Shown here: piece after piece, positions 19,913-31,808 of the stretch
How positions within the stretch are numbered: position 1 is the first letter of the stretch
Layout of the letters: the number at the start of each line of letters is the position of its first letter
From: Atrichornis clamosus
Lineage: Eukaryota > Chordata > Aves > Passeriformes > Menuridae
Reading direction: 5' to 3'
Assembly: GCA_013400975.1 (NCBI GenBank)
Contig: WBMZ01003446.1
Location: forward strand, 37,048-101,047
Length of the DNA: 64,000 bases
The notes under the pieces: model-generated
Told to the model about the DNA's origin: nothing
Databases searched by the model: none
The model's input: only the letters and a program-made list of their open reading frames with translations
Translations under genes and position numbers: made by a program

Positions 19913-22900
19913 GTATCATCATCCCTGGAAGTTAAATAATAAAATAACCAATTGCTTGTCAAAGTGTCATTTTATCATTTATATTTGTCAAAAGCCTTTG
20001 TGCTTTGAAAAAGTCATAAATGTTACCTTTTTTTAATACGCAAATATTCTGGTATTAGTTTGCAGTCCCAAGCAGAGCATGGTGAACACACTGAGCTTTC
20101 TTTTCTGCCTAATGGCAAGTAATACATTAATCTTAAATTCCTTAAATATGCTGAATAACTCACACAGTTTTGAGACCTCCCAGTGCCCAGAGGCCCAGGA
20201 TTTAATAATTTAGTTCAATGGGAGCCTTTCTTACTATTGTTAAGCTCTAAAATGTCCAAAATACAGTTTTTCTGACTATGAAGTAAAATGTTTATGTTTC
20301 CTTTATTTTCGAGCAGAATGCTCTTTTATAGCATTAATATTTCTCTTCTGTTTTTAGTTAACTGCAGTTACAAGCTGGAATACATTAAACTTCAGAAGTG
20401 GCTGAAAGACAGAGGATTTGAAGACAGTAATTTAAGGCCTGCAGAGTTCTGGGGTAATGCTTTAATTATTGATTGATTGTACAAATTTCTGATTCTTCTG
20501 AGAATGCTTTCATTTTGAATCACGCACCTGGCTGGCATCAGGAAAAAAGCCAGGTACTGTTACTCTTCTAAGGATTTTTGGAATGTCAATTTAACATAAA
20601 CCAGTAGATATGGAGACCTGAAAAAGTCAACATTTGAAGTGTTAATAACACAGTTTGTAAAAATAAAGTAGTTTCCAATATTGGAATCTGATCTTGTTAT
20701 AATTTATTCATACTTTTTTCCCCAAGGGAATTCAGCAGAGAGCTGGGATTCACTTAGTAATGTTTACAGTAAAGATGTATATTTGTATTTTTTCTCTTTA
20801 AGGAAGTTATATTTCAAAAATTTGTGCAATATTACAGAGTAGAAAAAATAGAATGGATCAGAGAAAAATATTGTGACTAGAAATTGTAAAGTTTCCTTAA
20901 AACTCTGAAAGCAAGAACTGCAGCTGGTGATGAAAGATGTGTTTGAAGAAAAAAATAGAGTAAAGGAAGTTGAATAATTGTTAGAACTGGGAGCAAAAAA
21001 AGTTGAATAATTGCTAGAAGTGGACAGCAAGTGTTGCAGGAGATGCAGAGGAAAGGTAATGAAAAATAAAGAGAATTGGAGAGCAAAGAAATGAGATACA
21101 AATCATAAAAGCCAATTACGGATTGTTCCAGATACATAAGACATATTGTATATTCTTTTAGAGCTTTTCCTTGCTGACCTGATCACAGATTCCTGATTTT
21201 CCGTATGTACACATGTATTTACTTGTGCTTTTTGTTCCTGCTTCAGAGACAGGAAGAGGACTGATGGCAACAAAAGCTCTTCAGGTGAGTCCTGTTGGTT
21301 CTAATGCAAGAACTCACAGGTTCTCTTGAGATCTGATGATTTTTGCAACAAGCAAAGCTCAGATTCTGTTGTGAATGTAATTTCTGACCTTTGGATTGTT
21401 GTAGCCATGATGTGAAACCACAGCTTTAACCTCACTTTGACAGCTCTCTTAGACTAACTAACAGAAATATAATTTCTCAGGTATTTCCAGCAGAAAAGGA
21501 GAATAATAGAAAAGAATACCTTGTCCTAGGATATTGGAACAGAATGATTGAACTCTGACTGAAAAAGCCTCTTGGAAAATAGGCTTTTTGGAGACATTTC
21601 CTAAGTTGTGTGAGGATAATACATCAAATAGTGGTGAATCAGACCCAGAATCTTTGGCAAAATGGAGAGAGAAGCAAGAGGTGGGAGGGATTCAGTGGAA
21701 AAGTCCCAGTGTGTGTTCTCCTGGCTCAGGATTAGAGCCAGCAGTTGAAGCCAGAGGATTCCCACAGTGATGGGAGCCTGCAGGAAGTGGAATGCACTGA
21801 ACTAAGCTGGGCTGGAGCAAGATAGGGAAAATCAGGAGATGAATGGGAAGAGGATTGACTCCATTCCTGTCCTCCCCCTCCATGGACACTTGTGGCTCCA
21901 GCCAGGCATGAAAGCTCCTTGACACACAAGGTTGGGATAGACATGACCTAAAACATCCCTGCCCCATCCTGCTGTGTTGGTAGTTCAGCTGTTGGTGAGA
22001 GCTAAACTAGAATTATCTCGGAGCAGCCAGGCACCAGAGCTGTGAGCAGCCAGCTTTGTGCAGCTGACAGCTCCCACTGACTGCACTTGTCCTCCTTCCC
22101 AGGGCTGGGCCTGGATTAAAGCCATTCCAGTCCCCACAGCCGTGGTAAACGAGTCATTGACACTTGACTTCTACCATTCTTGGTGTGTGATTTTTGTTTC
22201 TCTTCCCTCCAAGGCAGGAGATCTGATTATTTCATTGCCCGAGAAGTGTTTGCTCACCACGAGCACTGTCCTCAGCAGCCGCCTGGGAGGATCCATTGTG
22301 AAGTAAGTGAAAAGTGGCACTTGATGGGCAGCTTGGCCTTTGGTGTGGGTTGTTCATTAGCAGATGAAGCATCTCAAGTGGTGGTGGAGCTTTAAACTGC
22401 ATCCCCTGAGTGGTACCGGCATTTCATGGATGTGGAATGCTCACATGGGAAGGATTTGGACACTGAGCATCCCCTTTTAGCTTGGCAGAGCTGGAGAGAG
22501 AGCACAGGCTGGAACTTGAGCTGCCTCAGAGCCTGCTGGGACCTAAATACCAATTAGGAATGGTTCCTTGGGAACCTGTGAATATCCTTCCCTAGGAGCA
22601 GGAAGATAAAACCAGGTTGCAAAGCACTCACATGGACATGGCCTTTAGGAAAATTCAGAACAAAATCCCATGCTGGGCATTGGGATACATAGAACACTTG
22701 TGTATCCTAAAAAAAACCCTCAGCCCAAGGAGCGGGAACCTGAAATTGTTGCAAACCAGCTTTTATTGCCCCTTTGAAGTCATCCAAAGGACTTGGAGAT
22801 GAACTACAAAGAAGTTTAAAATAGAAGCTATTTATAACTTTAAAGGAGCTCTAGGAGAGATAAAACACCGCTGTATCCATGTCCCATCTCACCTCTGTGT

Positions 22901-25900
22901 GTCTGTGTGGGTATTTTTGTTTTTATTTTCTTTCCCAATAGATGGAAGCCTCCTGTGTCTCCTTTGATGGCACTGTGCACGTTTTTAATAGCAGAGAAAC
23001 ACGCTGGGGACAAATCTCCGTGGAAACCATACCTGGATGTTCTACCCAAAACTTACACTTGCCCTGCTTGTTTGGACCATGATGTCCTAAACCTTCTCCC
23101 AGAACCCTTAAGAAAGAAGGCTCAGGAGCAGAAAATGATGATCCGTGAATTGTTCGTATCTTCCAAAGCTTTCTTCTCTTCCCTGCAGCCTTTGTTTGCT
23201 GAGAACACAGGAACTATTTTTAACTACAGTGCTCTGGAGTGGGCTTGGTGCACTGTTAACACCAGGACAATCTACATGGAACATCCACACAGGGAATGTT
23301 TTTCCCTTGAGCCAGATGTTTATGCACTGGCACCATATCTAGATTTGCTAAACCACAGCCCAAATGTTCAGGTAAGAAACTGAAAATAGATCACTACATT
23401 TCTTTATTTATAACTAAAGACTCTGTCAATACCATCTGCATTTGTGTGATAGGTTAGGAGTGTGGGGAGGTCAGGGAGAGATCTCACATGGGAAAAATGT
23501 CTCAGATCATCAGGAACTGGAGAGGCAGGACAAGGGGAATGACTTTTCACTGCCAGAGGGCAGGGTTAGATGGGATATTGGGAAGGAATTGTCTCTGGGA
23601 GGGTGGGGAGGCCCTGGCACAGGGTGCTCAGAGCAGCTGTGGCTGCCCCTGGATCCCTGGAAGTGTCCAAGGCCAGGTTGGACAGGGCTTGGAGCAACCT
23701 GGGATAGTGGGAGGTGTCCCTGCCCATGGCAGGATGTGGAATGGGATGAGCTTTAAGGTCCCTTCCAACCCAAACCATTCTGGGATCCTTTAATCCAAAC
23801 GTTTCAGTTTAAAGTTGCAGGGAGAGCCCACGGTGGCTGCGGGAGATTTGCATCCAGGGGAGGTTTAGGGAAGGGCCACTTGTAAACAGAACCCTGAGCT
23901 GCTCCTGAAAGACAGCTCCTGAGACAAATTCCAAATCCCTGTGTTACTCCACCTCTGGCTGAAGCCTCTGAGCAGCCTTAGGAATGTGCACAAAGCATTT
24001 CCACCTTCTGGCAGGCTCTGTGTGCCAGCACAGAGCTGGGGCAGCACAAAAGAGGCCAACTCTGCATGGAACCAGCTGTCCGTGCAGATCTGGGGCCTCT
24101 CCAATAAGTTCACGTGGTGGGTGGCACGACCTGCAGGCTGAGGCTTTGATGTTTGTTCTTCAGCCTCATGGGTTGCCTTTTCAGACCTCTGAAACACTTC
24201 TCTTTCAATATTAGGGAACTGTTCAATCATTTTGGGTTTTAATATTCGAAGTTTGTTTCCTCTTTCACCCTGCCAAGAGTCAAACCTTTTCTTTTTAACT
24301 CCATCAAGGTCAAGGCTGCATTTAACGAGCAGACAAGGAGCTATGAAATTTGGACAAATTCACAGTGCAAAAAATATGGGGAGGTTTTTATCTGCTATGG
24401 ACCTCATGATAACCAGAGGCTGCTACTGGAATATGGATTTGTTGCCATGGATAACCCTCACAGCAGCGTTTATGTCTCATCAGGTTGGATTTATGGATTG
24501 TCTGGACGTGGAAAGGCACAAGAATAGGGAACTGGGCATGTTAATTCTCAAGAAGTGAAATAGGAAGACGTGGAAAACCTCATAGCAAAGCATTTAAGGA
24601 TTGGAGTTTTAAAAATGAAAATTTTCTTTTAAAAAATTGTGATTATTAACAGCATCGATGTAGAGGTTCCAGCTGGATGTCTTAGATTGTACCACTGACC
24701 TCAGGATGAACTGAACTTGCTGAGAGTGGTTCGTAACTTCAATCTGAGTCAGAATTTCTCTTATAACGACACAATCCTGGAGATTTCTGATAGCTTCTGA
24801 GAAGTAGAAACACTTTTGGTTCTGGCAGGTTCACTAGAATTTAACAGGTTTTGATCTTTTTCCTGTAGCTACTTGAAAAATATGGTTGAAATGTTATTTC
24901 AGAACTGATGATTGTGGTTTCTTTTACGTAACATTTATTTAAATATCTAAAATGTATTTTTATGCAGATACTCTCGTGAAATATTTTTCACCACTGGACA
25001 AGCAGAGAAAGGCCAAACTTTCCATCCTAAAGGATCATGATTTCCTAGAGTAGGTATCTGGAATTCTTTGTTTCCTGGTGAGGTTTCTATTCAGTTTTTC
25101 TGAGAGTCACATTTTGCATCTAATATCAAAATCCAACGACAAAAAAGGTAATTATTTGATTTTTAGCAAACCGATGTGCTCATGGCTTTTGAGAGATGTA
25201 GAAAGGTGTTAACACCAGTATCAAAGCTTGAGATCTTCCCTTGTTGACTCGTGTCAGGAAGAAAACTGTCACACTCTAAGAGCTCTCCTTCACTTTCTTC
25301 ATCTCATCAATTTGACTTTTTAGGAACCTGACCTTTGGATGGGATGGGCCATCTTGGAGACTCCTCACAGCCCTCAAGTTGTTGTGTCTGGGAGCAGATG
25401 AATTGTGAGTTTGGGCACTGAATGTTTGGTCCACGTGCTTGTGCCGTTGTCTCTTATTTCACAGGATCATCAGGGTGGGAAGGGACCTTTGGGATCACCC
25501 ACTGCCACCCCAACCCCACCAGCCCCACCCCAAACCACGTCCCCAGGGGCCACATCCAGACTCCTCCTGGACACTTCCAGAGACAGGGACTGCACCACCT
25601 CCCTGGGCAGCTCATTCCAAGGCCTCACCACTCTGCCAGGGAAATTTTCTTTCCCAACGTCCAACCTGGGCCTCCCCTGGTGTAATTTGAGGCCGTTCCC
25701 TCTCCTCCTTTCCCTCGGGACACGGCAGCAGAGCCCGACCCCCCCTCACTGCCCCTCCTGTCAGGAGCTGTGGGGAGCAATGAGGGCCCCCCTGAGCCGC
25801 CTCTGCTCCAGACCAAACCCCCCCAGCTCCCTCACTGCTCCTCCCAGGATGTGTCACTGAAATTCATCAGTGTTTCCTGGAGCCTTCACTCTTTGCTGGC

Positions 25901-27044
25901 TGTGTGTGACGCTCTGGGACAATGGGTGTGGATCTCCTGGGTCTGTTTCATTGAGATGAAAAGTGAAAAGAAGAAAAGCAGAGAACACCATTTAATGGAA
26001 AGTCATTGCCCTGTTGCTGCTCTGTGTTTTGCTTTCCTGTATCAACAGCCACACTCCATTCTTCCCTTTCTATTTCAAGAACCAGATATTCCTTTTAGGT
26101 CCGGACTCCAGGCTTTTTTCCTGTTGGTTTGATGAAATTTGAAATGCTTTTAACCTGGCTTGATTCCTTTGAGTCATGTGCTCCACAGGCTGCTGCTGGA
26201 ATTCCAGGGCCAAGTAAATCACTGAAATTCATCTCCAGTGACTTTCAGTGCAGTTGGAACGTTTATTCCCCATGGGAAATCTGCCTCAAACATCAGTAAT
26301 GGACGATGGGTACCTGCACTTTGCTTGGAATAGTAAATAAATGAAAAAACTTTGCTGTTGTTTATGCTTTGAAGATTGATTGCTGAGTGGAATCAGTGGA
26401 TAAGAACTAAAAATAAATCCCTGGGATAGGTTAGGAGCCCAGCAGAGGGGGAGTTTAGCAGAACCACATGTTTCTCATTCTGATAATTGTGTGTTTTTCA
26501 AACATTTTGGTTGCAGCGCTTGCTGGAGGAGGACACTGCTCGGTGACGTCATTTCAGCCAGGAATGAACAGCAGGCTTTGAACACAGCAGCAAAAATATG
26601 TCATTTTTTAATAGAGGAGACCCAGCATGTCCTTCTCCAGGTAATTTGACTGGCACAAGGTGGCCCAGATTCCTTTCTTTCCTAGCAGAACATCCAGTGT
26701 CATTTTCTAGGTGACAACTGTGATGATTTTTCCCTTTCCCCTTTTTTTTTTCCTTTTACTATGAAAGTTTCTCTTGTGGAAGCTTTTAAAAAATCCTATT
26801 TTGACATAGTTCTTGAAATCCCTCCCACAGATTTCCACAAATTTTCTGTTCATGCCTTATTAAATAATCTCAGTTTTTAGTCTTTTCCTCCCATTTGTCT
26901 AAACTCCAGATTTCCCAGTTGACAAGGAACAAAGAGAACCTCAGAAAACACCTGGCTTTGGTGGAAATGCTGCGCTCAGAAGACCTGAAGATACTTCAAA
27001 AATCAGCTGAGACTCTTTGCCACTTGAATGTGGCAACAACTTGA
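19843..27044 (+). CDS. SETD4: SETD4 SET-domain lysine methyltransferase, ten coding exons
   Basis: SET-domain protein lysine methyltransferase, reported for histone H3 and H4 and linked to stem-cell quiescence in the literature. Coding exons are 19843-19912, 20358-20453, 21247-21284, 22214-22302, 22942-23371, 24309-24483, 24968-25049, 25324-25404, 26517-26640 and 26910-27044. They join without a frameshift to 439 aa (human 440). A basic N-terminus (MKKSRGRTGRKRKRK) precedes the split SET fold: GRGL at 58-61, DLLNHSP near 232-238, ICYGPHDNQR at 269-278 and EYGF at 282-285, with the conserved tyrosines 271 and 283. A Rubisco-LSMT-type substrate-binding helical domain follows to the end. All introns are GT-AG. 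CR1 copies sit in two introns and in the 3' UTR. The gene looks intact. Confidence 0.95.
20358..20453 (+). CDS. SETD4: SETD4 coding exon 2
   Basis: Encodes residues 24-55 (VNCSYKLEYIKLQKWLK and onward to AEFW), matching the human pre-SET helix. Acceptor TTTTTAG, donor GTAATG. Confidence 0.9.
20454..21246. other. SETD4 intron with a small tandem duplication
   Basis: AT-rich intron. At about 20965-21026 the phrase GTTGAATAATTG followed by TAGAA occurs twice, 36 bases apart. No coding sequence in it. Confidence 0.6.
21247..21284 (+). CDS. SETD4: SETD4 coding exon 3
   Basis: A 38-base exon encoding ETGRGLMATKALQ, the first SET motif. The donor is GTGAGT. The acceptor is CTTCAG. Confidence 0.9.
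21285..22213. other. SETD4 intron, single-copy
   Basis: No repeat or gene was recognised. Confidence 0.6.
22214..22302 (+). CDS. SETD4: SETD4 coding exon 4
   Basis: Encodes AGDLIISLPEKCLLT through GGSIV, a SET-fold beta segment. Acceptor CCTCCAAG, donor GTAAGT. Confidence 0.92.
22303..22941. other. SETD4 intron, single-copy
   Basis: No repeat or gene was recognised. Confidence 0.6.
22942..23371 (+). CDS. SETD4: SETD4 coding exon 5, largest
   Basis: A 430-base exon for residues 98-241, the inserted helical part of the SET domain, ending in the DLLNHSPNVQ motif that helps bind S-adenosylmethionine. Donor GTAAGA. Confidence 0.95.
23518..23790 (+). mobile_element. CR1 fragment, group A, in SETD4 intron
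   Basis: Plus-oriented; complete 3' region with GGTCCCTTCCAACCCAAACC and a short tail. Confidence 0.9.
23790..24308. other. SETD4 intron after the CR1 copy
   Basis: Remainder of the intron up to the CCATCAAG acceptor. Open frames on both strands here match no family known to me. Confidence 0.55.
24309..24483 (+). CDS. SETD4: SETD4 coding exon 6
   Basis: Encodes VKAAFNEQTRSYEI and the core ICYGPHDNQRLLLEYGF, with the catalytic-site tyrosines. It ends in phase 1 before GTTGGA. Confidence 0.93.
24484..24967. other. SETD4 intron, single-copy
   Basis: Nothing recognised. Confidence 0.6.
24968..25049 (+). CDS. SETD4: SETD4 coding exon 7
   Basis: Encodes DTLVKYFSPLDKQRK through KDHDFLE. Acceptor TATGCAG, donor GTAGGT. 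Confidence 0.92.
25324..25404 (+). CDS. SETD4: SETD4 coding exon 8
   Basis: Encodes NLTFGWDGPSWRLLTALKLL and following residues, a well-conserved block. Acceptor TTTTTAG, donor GTGAGT. Confidence 0.93.
25461..25856 (-). mobile_element. CR1 fragment, group C, in SETD4 intron
   Basis: Minus-oriented. Recognised by CCACGTCCCCAGGGGCCACA and the GCCCGACCCCCCCTCACTG block. Confidence 0.88.
25857..26516. other. SETD4 intron after the CR1 copy
   Basis: Single-copy intronic sequence up to the GTTGCAG acceptor. Nothing coding was seen. Confidence 0.6.
26517..26640 (+). CDS. SETD4: SETD4 coding exon 9
   Basis: Encodes FACWRRTLLGDVISARNEQQ onward to QHVLLQ, in the C-terminal helical domain. Acceptor GTTGCAG, donor GTAATT. 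Confidence 0.92.
26910..27044 (+). CDS. SETD4: SETD4 last coding exon
   Basis: Encodes the final 44 residues (ISQLTRNKENLRKHLALVE to LNVATT) and the TGA at 27042-27044. Acceptor CTCCAG. Confidence 0.93.
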   Translation: MSQLTRNKENLRKHLALVEMLRSEDLKILQKSAETLCHLNVATT

Positions 27045-27529
27045 GCTGTGATAGCTGTGATTGTTCAAGATTATTGCCTTGGCTGGGACTTGCTCAACTG
27101 TTTTAATGGACCAGAGCAGCAGAGAATAATATAAAATTCATCAGAATTTTGGTTCTTTGCTGACCTTCATACAAAAGGTTCTACTGAAGTGGAGAGCTCG
27201 AGCTCCCTGTGTGGTTTGGAGAAAAGAGAATTTTTTTAAGGGCATTTCAGGGCAGGACCCTTATTTCAGCTGCATAAACTTAATTTTTTTTATTGTGATT
27301 GTGTCATGATTATTTTCCATTTGGTGTTTTTAAAAAGTGTTTATTTTTGTGAACATATTCCTTTTCTGCAAGGCTTCTCTATTTTACTTTTCTAAAACAC
27401 TTTCTGGAGCTGCAAGCACATCTCTTACATCCTTTGGGCCAACTTCCTTTCAGATTTGCCTAAACTGTGGTTTTAAGTCACTTGACACCTTATTTTACAC
27501 TCAAGTCAGTCCCATTAAGTCCTGGTCAG
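27045..27529 (+). other. SETD4 3' UTR, unique part
   Basis: Sequence after the stop codon. No AATAAA was found before the CR1 tail that follows, so the UTR probably runs through that repeat to the signal at 27884. Confidence 0.5.
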
Positions 27530-27718
27530 TTTAGATTGGATATCAGGAAATCATTCATGGAAAAGGTTGTAAAACATTGGATGCCCATGGAAGTGTTTAA
27601 AAAACTTGTGGATGTGGCACCTGATGGTGTAGTGGTGACTGGTGGTGCTGCTGAGGTGACGGTTGGACTCTGAGCTTAAAGGTCTTTTCCAGCCTTAACA
27701 ATTCTGTGATTCCGTGAC
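27530..27718 (+). mobile_element. CR1 3' end in the SETD4 3' UTR
   Basis: An older plus-oriented copy: GGATATCAGGAAATCATTC, AAACTTGTGGATGTGGCACC, and the tail AATTCTGTGATTCCGTGA. Confidence 0.75.
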
Positions 27719-27883
27719 CCTGAAGTGCCTCCTGAGATGACTTTGGATTTGGGAATGCAGTCTGTGCTCATCTCACTGCGGGGAATTCTGACAATTTGCC
27801 TAAAGATGCCACTGATGGCTCCAGCAGAGAGAAGCAGGGCTCAGACCCTGCCCCTGTGACTGTTTGACCTCTTGCTTCCTTTT

Positions 27884-27889
27884 AATAAA
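27884..27889 (+). promoter_or_regulatory. Candidate SETD4 polyadenylation signal
   Basis: AATAAA 840 bases past the stop codon, followed by a T-rich stretch and a GT-containing segment. Confidence 0.5.
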
Positions 27890-28220
27890 ACCTTTTTTCA
27901 TTCCCTAAGACCAGATGTGTTTCTAATTTTATAATTTTATAACAAAATGGTGCCCGAGTTAAAGGAGGTAAGGATGTGGGGTTGGTTTATTTCCCCTTTT
28001 TCCCTGGAGGTGGTTATTTTAAGCCCAGCTTCTGTACACTGTGTCTGGTGAGGTGAATATGAATTTGACAGAAGTTTATTTGCTTCAGGACTGCACTGGG
28101 GGCTCCACGTTTATTCCAGGTGGTCTGAATATGAGCTCTGCTCCTGGAACTCCTACACACCTTCCAGGGAGTGCAGGAAGGGATCTGGGAGTGCAGGAAA
28201 GAAGGCAGAGCACAGCAATT

Positions 28221-28258
<38 letters not shown>

Positions 28259-28334
28259 CCTAGTCAGCAGAAACTTCAGTTCTTTGGAGTCTCTTCCAGC
28301 TTGTGTGGAGTTACCCAGAAATGACATTGAGGGA
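27890..28334. other. Intergenic flank downstream of SETD4
   Basis: Begins after the candidate polyadenylation signal and contains the TA microsatellite. No gene was recognised. Confidence 0.5.
28221..28256. repeat. (TA)n microsatellite
   Basis: TGTG, then an uninterrupted TA dinucleotide run of about 30 bases. Confidence 0.9.
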
Positions 28335-28778
28335 CTGCAGAGTGTCCAGGGAAGGGAACGGAGCTGGGAAGGGGCTGGAAAACACATCCTGTGAGGAGCA
28401 GTGAGGGAGCTGGGGGGGATTGCTCTGGAGCAGAGGAGGCTCAGGGGGGCCCTCATTGCTCCCCACAGCTCCTGACAGGAGGGGCAGTGAGGGGGGGTCG
28501 GGCTCTGCTGCCGTGTCCCGAGGGAAAGGAGGAGAGGGAACGGCCTCAAATTGCACCAGGGGAGGGTCACATTGGAGATTGGGAAAGAAAATTTCCCTGT
28601 CAGCGTGGCGAGGCCTTGGAATGAGCTGCCCAGGGAGGTGGTGCAGTCCCTGTCTCTGGAAGTGTCCAGGAGGAGTCTGGATGTGGCCCTGGGGACGTGG
28701 TTTGGGGTGGGGCTGGTGGGGCTGGGGCGGCACTGGGTGATCCCGAAGGGCTCTTCCAGCCTTGGTGATTTGGGGTTC
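28335..28778 (+). mobile_element. CR1 fragment, group C
   Basis: Plus-oriented, from the GAGTGTCCAGGGAAGGGAACG block through GACGTGGTTTGGGGTGGGGC to the tail. Confidence 0.88.
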
Positions 28779-29374
28779 AAAGAGAGCTGAAGTGGGAATG
28801 CACTCAGTGGCTGCAGGGAAGGCACTGGGTTTGCTCAGGGTGATCAGAGACACTTGATTTCTTGTGGTAAGAGCGAGAGGCAGAAATAGCACAGCTTGAT
28901 CTTTTATTTTTTTAGAGAGATGTTGATTTAGTGCAGTCACTGAAGCCATTGAAAAAATGACAAACATGAGACCTCATGGCAATATCTTTCCTGTGTCAAT
29001 TTATGTAAATACAAGGTGGATTTTCTTTGATCTTCTGCAGAAAGTGGCTTCTAGTTTAGAGTTTTCTTCAGCTGTAATGTGTGGAGATCACCCATCATTG
29101 CTAAGTGCCTTTAGGCCTGTCTGTTTTAGGACAAGATAAGGGAGTATCAACTTCATACCCTGATAATTAAAGCTTTTAAATATACTATGAAAGCATTTCC
29201 AAGATGACATTCCCAAAGAAAGAGCCTTTAAACATCATGTCTCCCAAAAAGTGCCACACTTGGGCAGAACTTGAAGTGTTTGTTTGCACTCACTGCTTGC
29301 AGTGATGGATTTAATGAACTCTAGGACAGAGGGCAATTGTCCCGACAAAACTTTAGGGGTTTCTTTAAAAAGGA

Positions 29375-29542
29375 ACAGGGTGCCCAGAGAAGCTGTGGCT
29401 GCCCCTGGATCCCTGGAAGTGTCCAAGGCCAGGTTGGACGGGGCTTGGAGCACCCTGGGATAGTGGGAGGTGTCCCTGCCATGGGAGGAGTGGAACTGGA
29501 TGGGCTTTAAGGTCCCTTCCCACCCAAACCATTCCATGAATG
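29375..29542 (+). mobile_element. CR1 fragment, group A
   Basis: Plus-oriented 3' region ending CAAACCATTCCATGAATGG. Confidence 0.88.
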
Positions 29543-30024
29543 GAAAGAAAAAATTACATTTCCAGCTTATTCCACTGAATGTCCTAGTGGATGTCTGTAA
29601 TTCCAGAATTCAGGTTTAAAAGCCCTGCAGTGAAGGATATTGAGGGGAAGAATGAAGATAATCAATCCCAAACTAATTGTGTAAACTGGTGTAAGACTCG
29701 TGCAATCTCTGTGCTGTCCACTAGATGATGCAGCTGTACTGCAGAGAAATAAGGAATTACAGTATATCCACATCCAATTATAATCCTGTTTACTTTATTA
29801 TATTTTTAACAGTAAAAAGTATTGCCTTTAAGGATACACCACAACTGAGTTTAGCTAAGCAGTTGAAAATGGAATTTCCATTCTGCTGGTTTCAAGTGAG
29901 ACCTGAAGCTTTGTAGTCTTTTATCTTCTCTCTGTTTTATTGTTTAACTTTGTTGGAGTTGTTCCTCTCTCAAGTTTAATCATGTCATTCCCCTTGGAAT
30001 TGTCACTCCAGACAGAGCTCAAAT

Positions 30025-30076
30025 CATTGGACTGAATAATCCTGAAGGTCTCTTCCAACCTTGGTGATTCTGTGAA
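30025..30076 (+). mobile_element. CR1 3' end relic
   Basis: GAATAATCCTGAAGGTCTCT, then TTCCAACCTTGGTGATTCTG. Confidence 0.6.
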
Positions 30077-30234
30077 CTTGACTCTAATGTTTAATTAGTG
30101 GGATTGCGATGGAGAAGTGGCTGCTCATTTTTATTCCCTCAGAATTAGGGGCCCGATGGATCTTTGGCACAGATCCCTTTCCATATTGTCCTTTGACGGA
30201 GCAGATTGAACTGTGGTTGAAACATTTCCCCTGA

Positions 30235-30575
30235 CTGGGGTGATTTTGGAGAGGAGAAGCTTTGGGGTGACCTCAGTGTGGCCTTCCAGGACCTGAAGGA
30301 GCCACAGGAAACATGGAGAGAGACAATTTCCAAGGGATGGAGGGACAGGACACAGGGAATGGCTTCCCAGTGCCAGAGGGCAGGGATAGATGGGATATTG
30401 GGAAGGAATTGTTCCCAATGAGGATGAGGGTGGGGAGGCCCTGGCACAGGGTGCCCAGAGAAGCTGTGGCTGCCCCTGGATCCCTGGAAGTGTCCAAGGC
30501 CAGGTTGGACGGGGCTTGGAATGGGATGATCTTTAAGGTCCCTTCCAACCCAAACCATTCCATGATTCCATGATG
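30235..30575 (+). mobile_element. CR1 fragment, group A
   Basis: Plus-oriented, with the octamer tail ATTCCATGATTCCATGATG. An internal deletion removes the block after GACGGGGCTTGGA. Confidence 0.9.
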
Positions 30576-31417
30576 CCAGGGCTGGGCTGGAGAAATCCTC
30601 AGCTGAGCTCTGCATCCCTTGCAGACACATCCAAGAGGCCCTGGATGTGCTATTTTAGGAGCTCCCTCCTGCTGGGGCTGCTCTGGGAGGAGCCGGCAGG
30701 GCCAGCTTGGCCCCTGTGACCCTTGGCAGGCCGTGATGGGAGGACAAGGGACACTCTCAGCATGAGCCTGGTGCCACTCCTGTCTGCACCACCCTGCCTG
30801 GGCTGGCATCCAGAGCCTGTCCGTAAGCAAGGAATTGCCAGGGAATTTGTTTGTCCTTCCCACGAGATGAGCTCTGCACGGACGGAGATGCTTGGAGGGG
30901 GAGGGATGGCCTGCAGAGGATCCGGAGGGGCTGTGGCACCCCAGGCCGACTCCTGCTGCTCTGAGCTGTCCCTCAGCACTGCCTGGATGCTGGGCTGGCC
31001 CGTCCCTGGCTCAGGAGTGGGAAAAAACCGTGTAGGTCACGGGAGACTCCTAAAGATCTGCTGGGAGTGCAGTGTGGAAGGCTGGGACAGGGCGACTGGA
31101 GCGGCCCCTGGACACTGATATGTCCTGGACACTGATAAAGGGCTCACACACCTCCTTGGCTTTCATGGTTTGGTGTCTCTCTCTGTGTGCCATAGCCAGG
31201 GCTGCCCCAGCTTCAGGGCTGGTTGGTTTCATCGGCTGTGCAACCCGATTTTGGCACTTTTTTGGCAGCGATGGAGCCTTTTTGGTGTCCTGGTCCATCT
31301 GGGGGGTCTCACTGCTCTGTGGACGTGCACGGATGGGGATGGCCACGGATCCCTCAAAGTTGCCAGGTGGGAAATCTCTCATTTCCCATATCAGACTTCT
31401 GGTACATCTGTGTATCC

Positions 31418-31493
31418 CAGAATCCCAGAATGGTTTGGGTTGGAAGGGACCTTAAAGACCATCCAGTTCCATGGGCAGGGACACCTTCCACTA
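31418..31493 (-). mobile_element. CR1 3' end fragment, group A
   Basis: Short minus-oriented piece: CAGAATGGTTTGGGTTGG through GGGACACCTTCCACTA. Confidence 0.85.
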
Positions 31494-31808
31494 AAACAAT
31501 CAGTTCATCCCATTTTCTGCTGATTTAATTCCCCTTGGCTCAAATGAAGTGACACCTTGCTCTTGACATCTGGCCTGGGGACTTCATTAGGTGTATTTGT
31601 AGTCCCAAACGTGCTGAGAGAAATTGGTTTATGTCGGTTCAAGCTTAATTTTTTTTCAGAAAAGAACAAAATTTATATCAAGCACAGGGAGTTACTCCAG
31701 CCTGGTAGGAAGATCAGAGATGATTCCTCTTCCAACTTCCTGTTGCCACTGGAAGCATCAGGGTGCGGGAGGCTGAACCTGGGGAAAGCTGAGAGTGTCT
31801 TGAGGTGT

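Larger units (their letters stand above)
28779..31417. other. Intergenic, CR1 pieces apart from which no gene is seen
   Basis: Single-copy stretches between the listed CR1 fragments. A GC-richer part at 30580-31400 has open frames on both strands but no recognisable protein and no clear splice sites. Confidence 0.45.
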
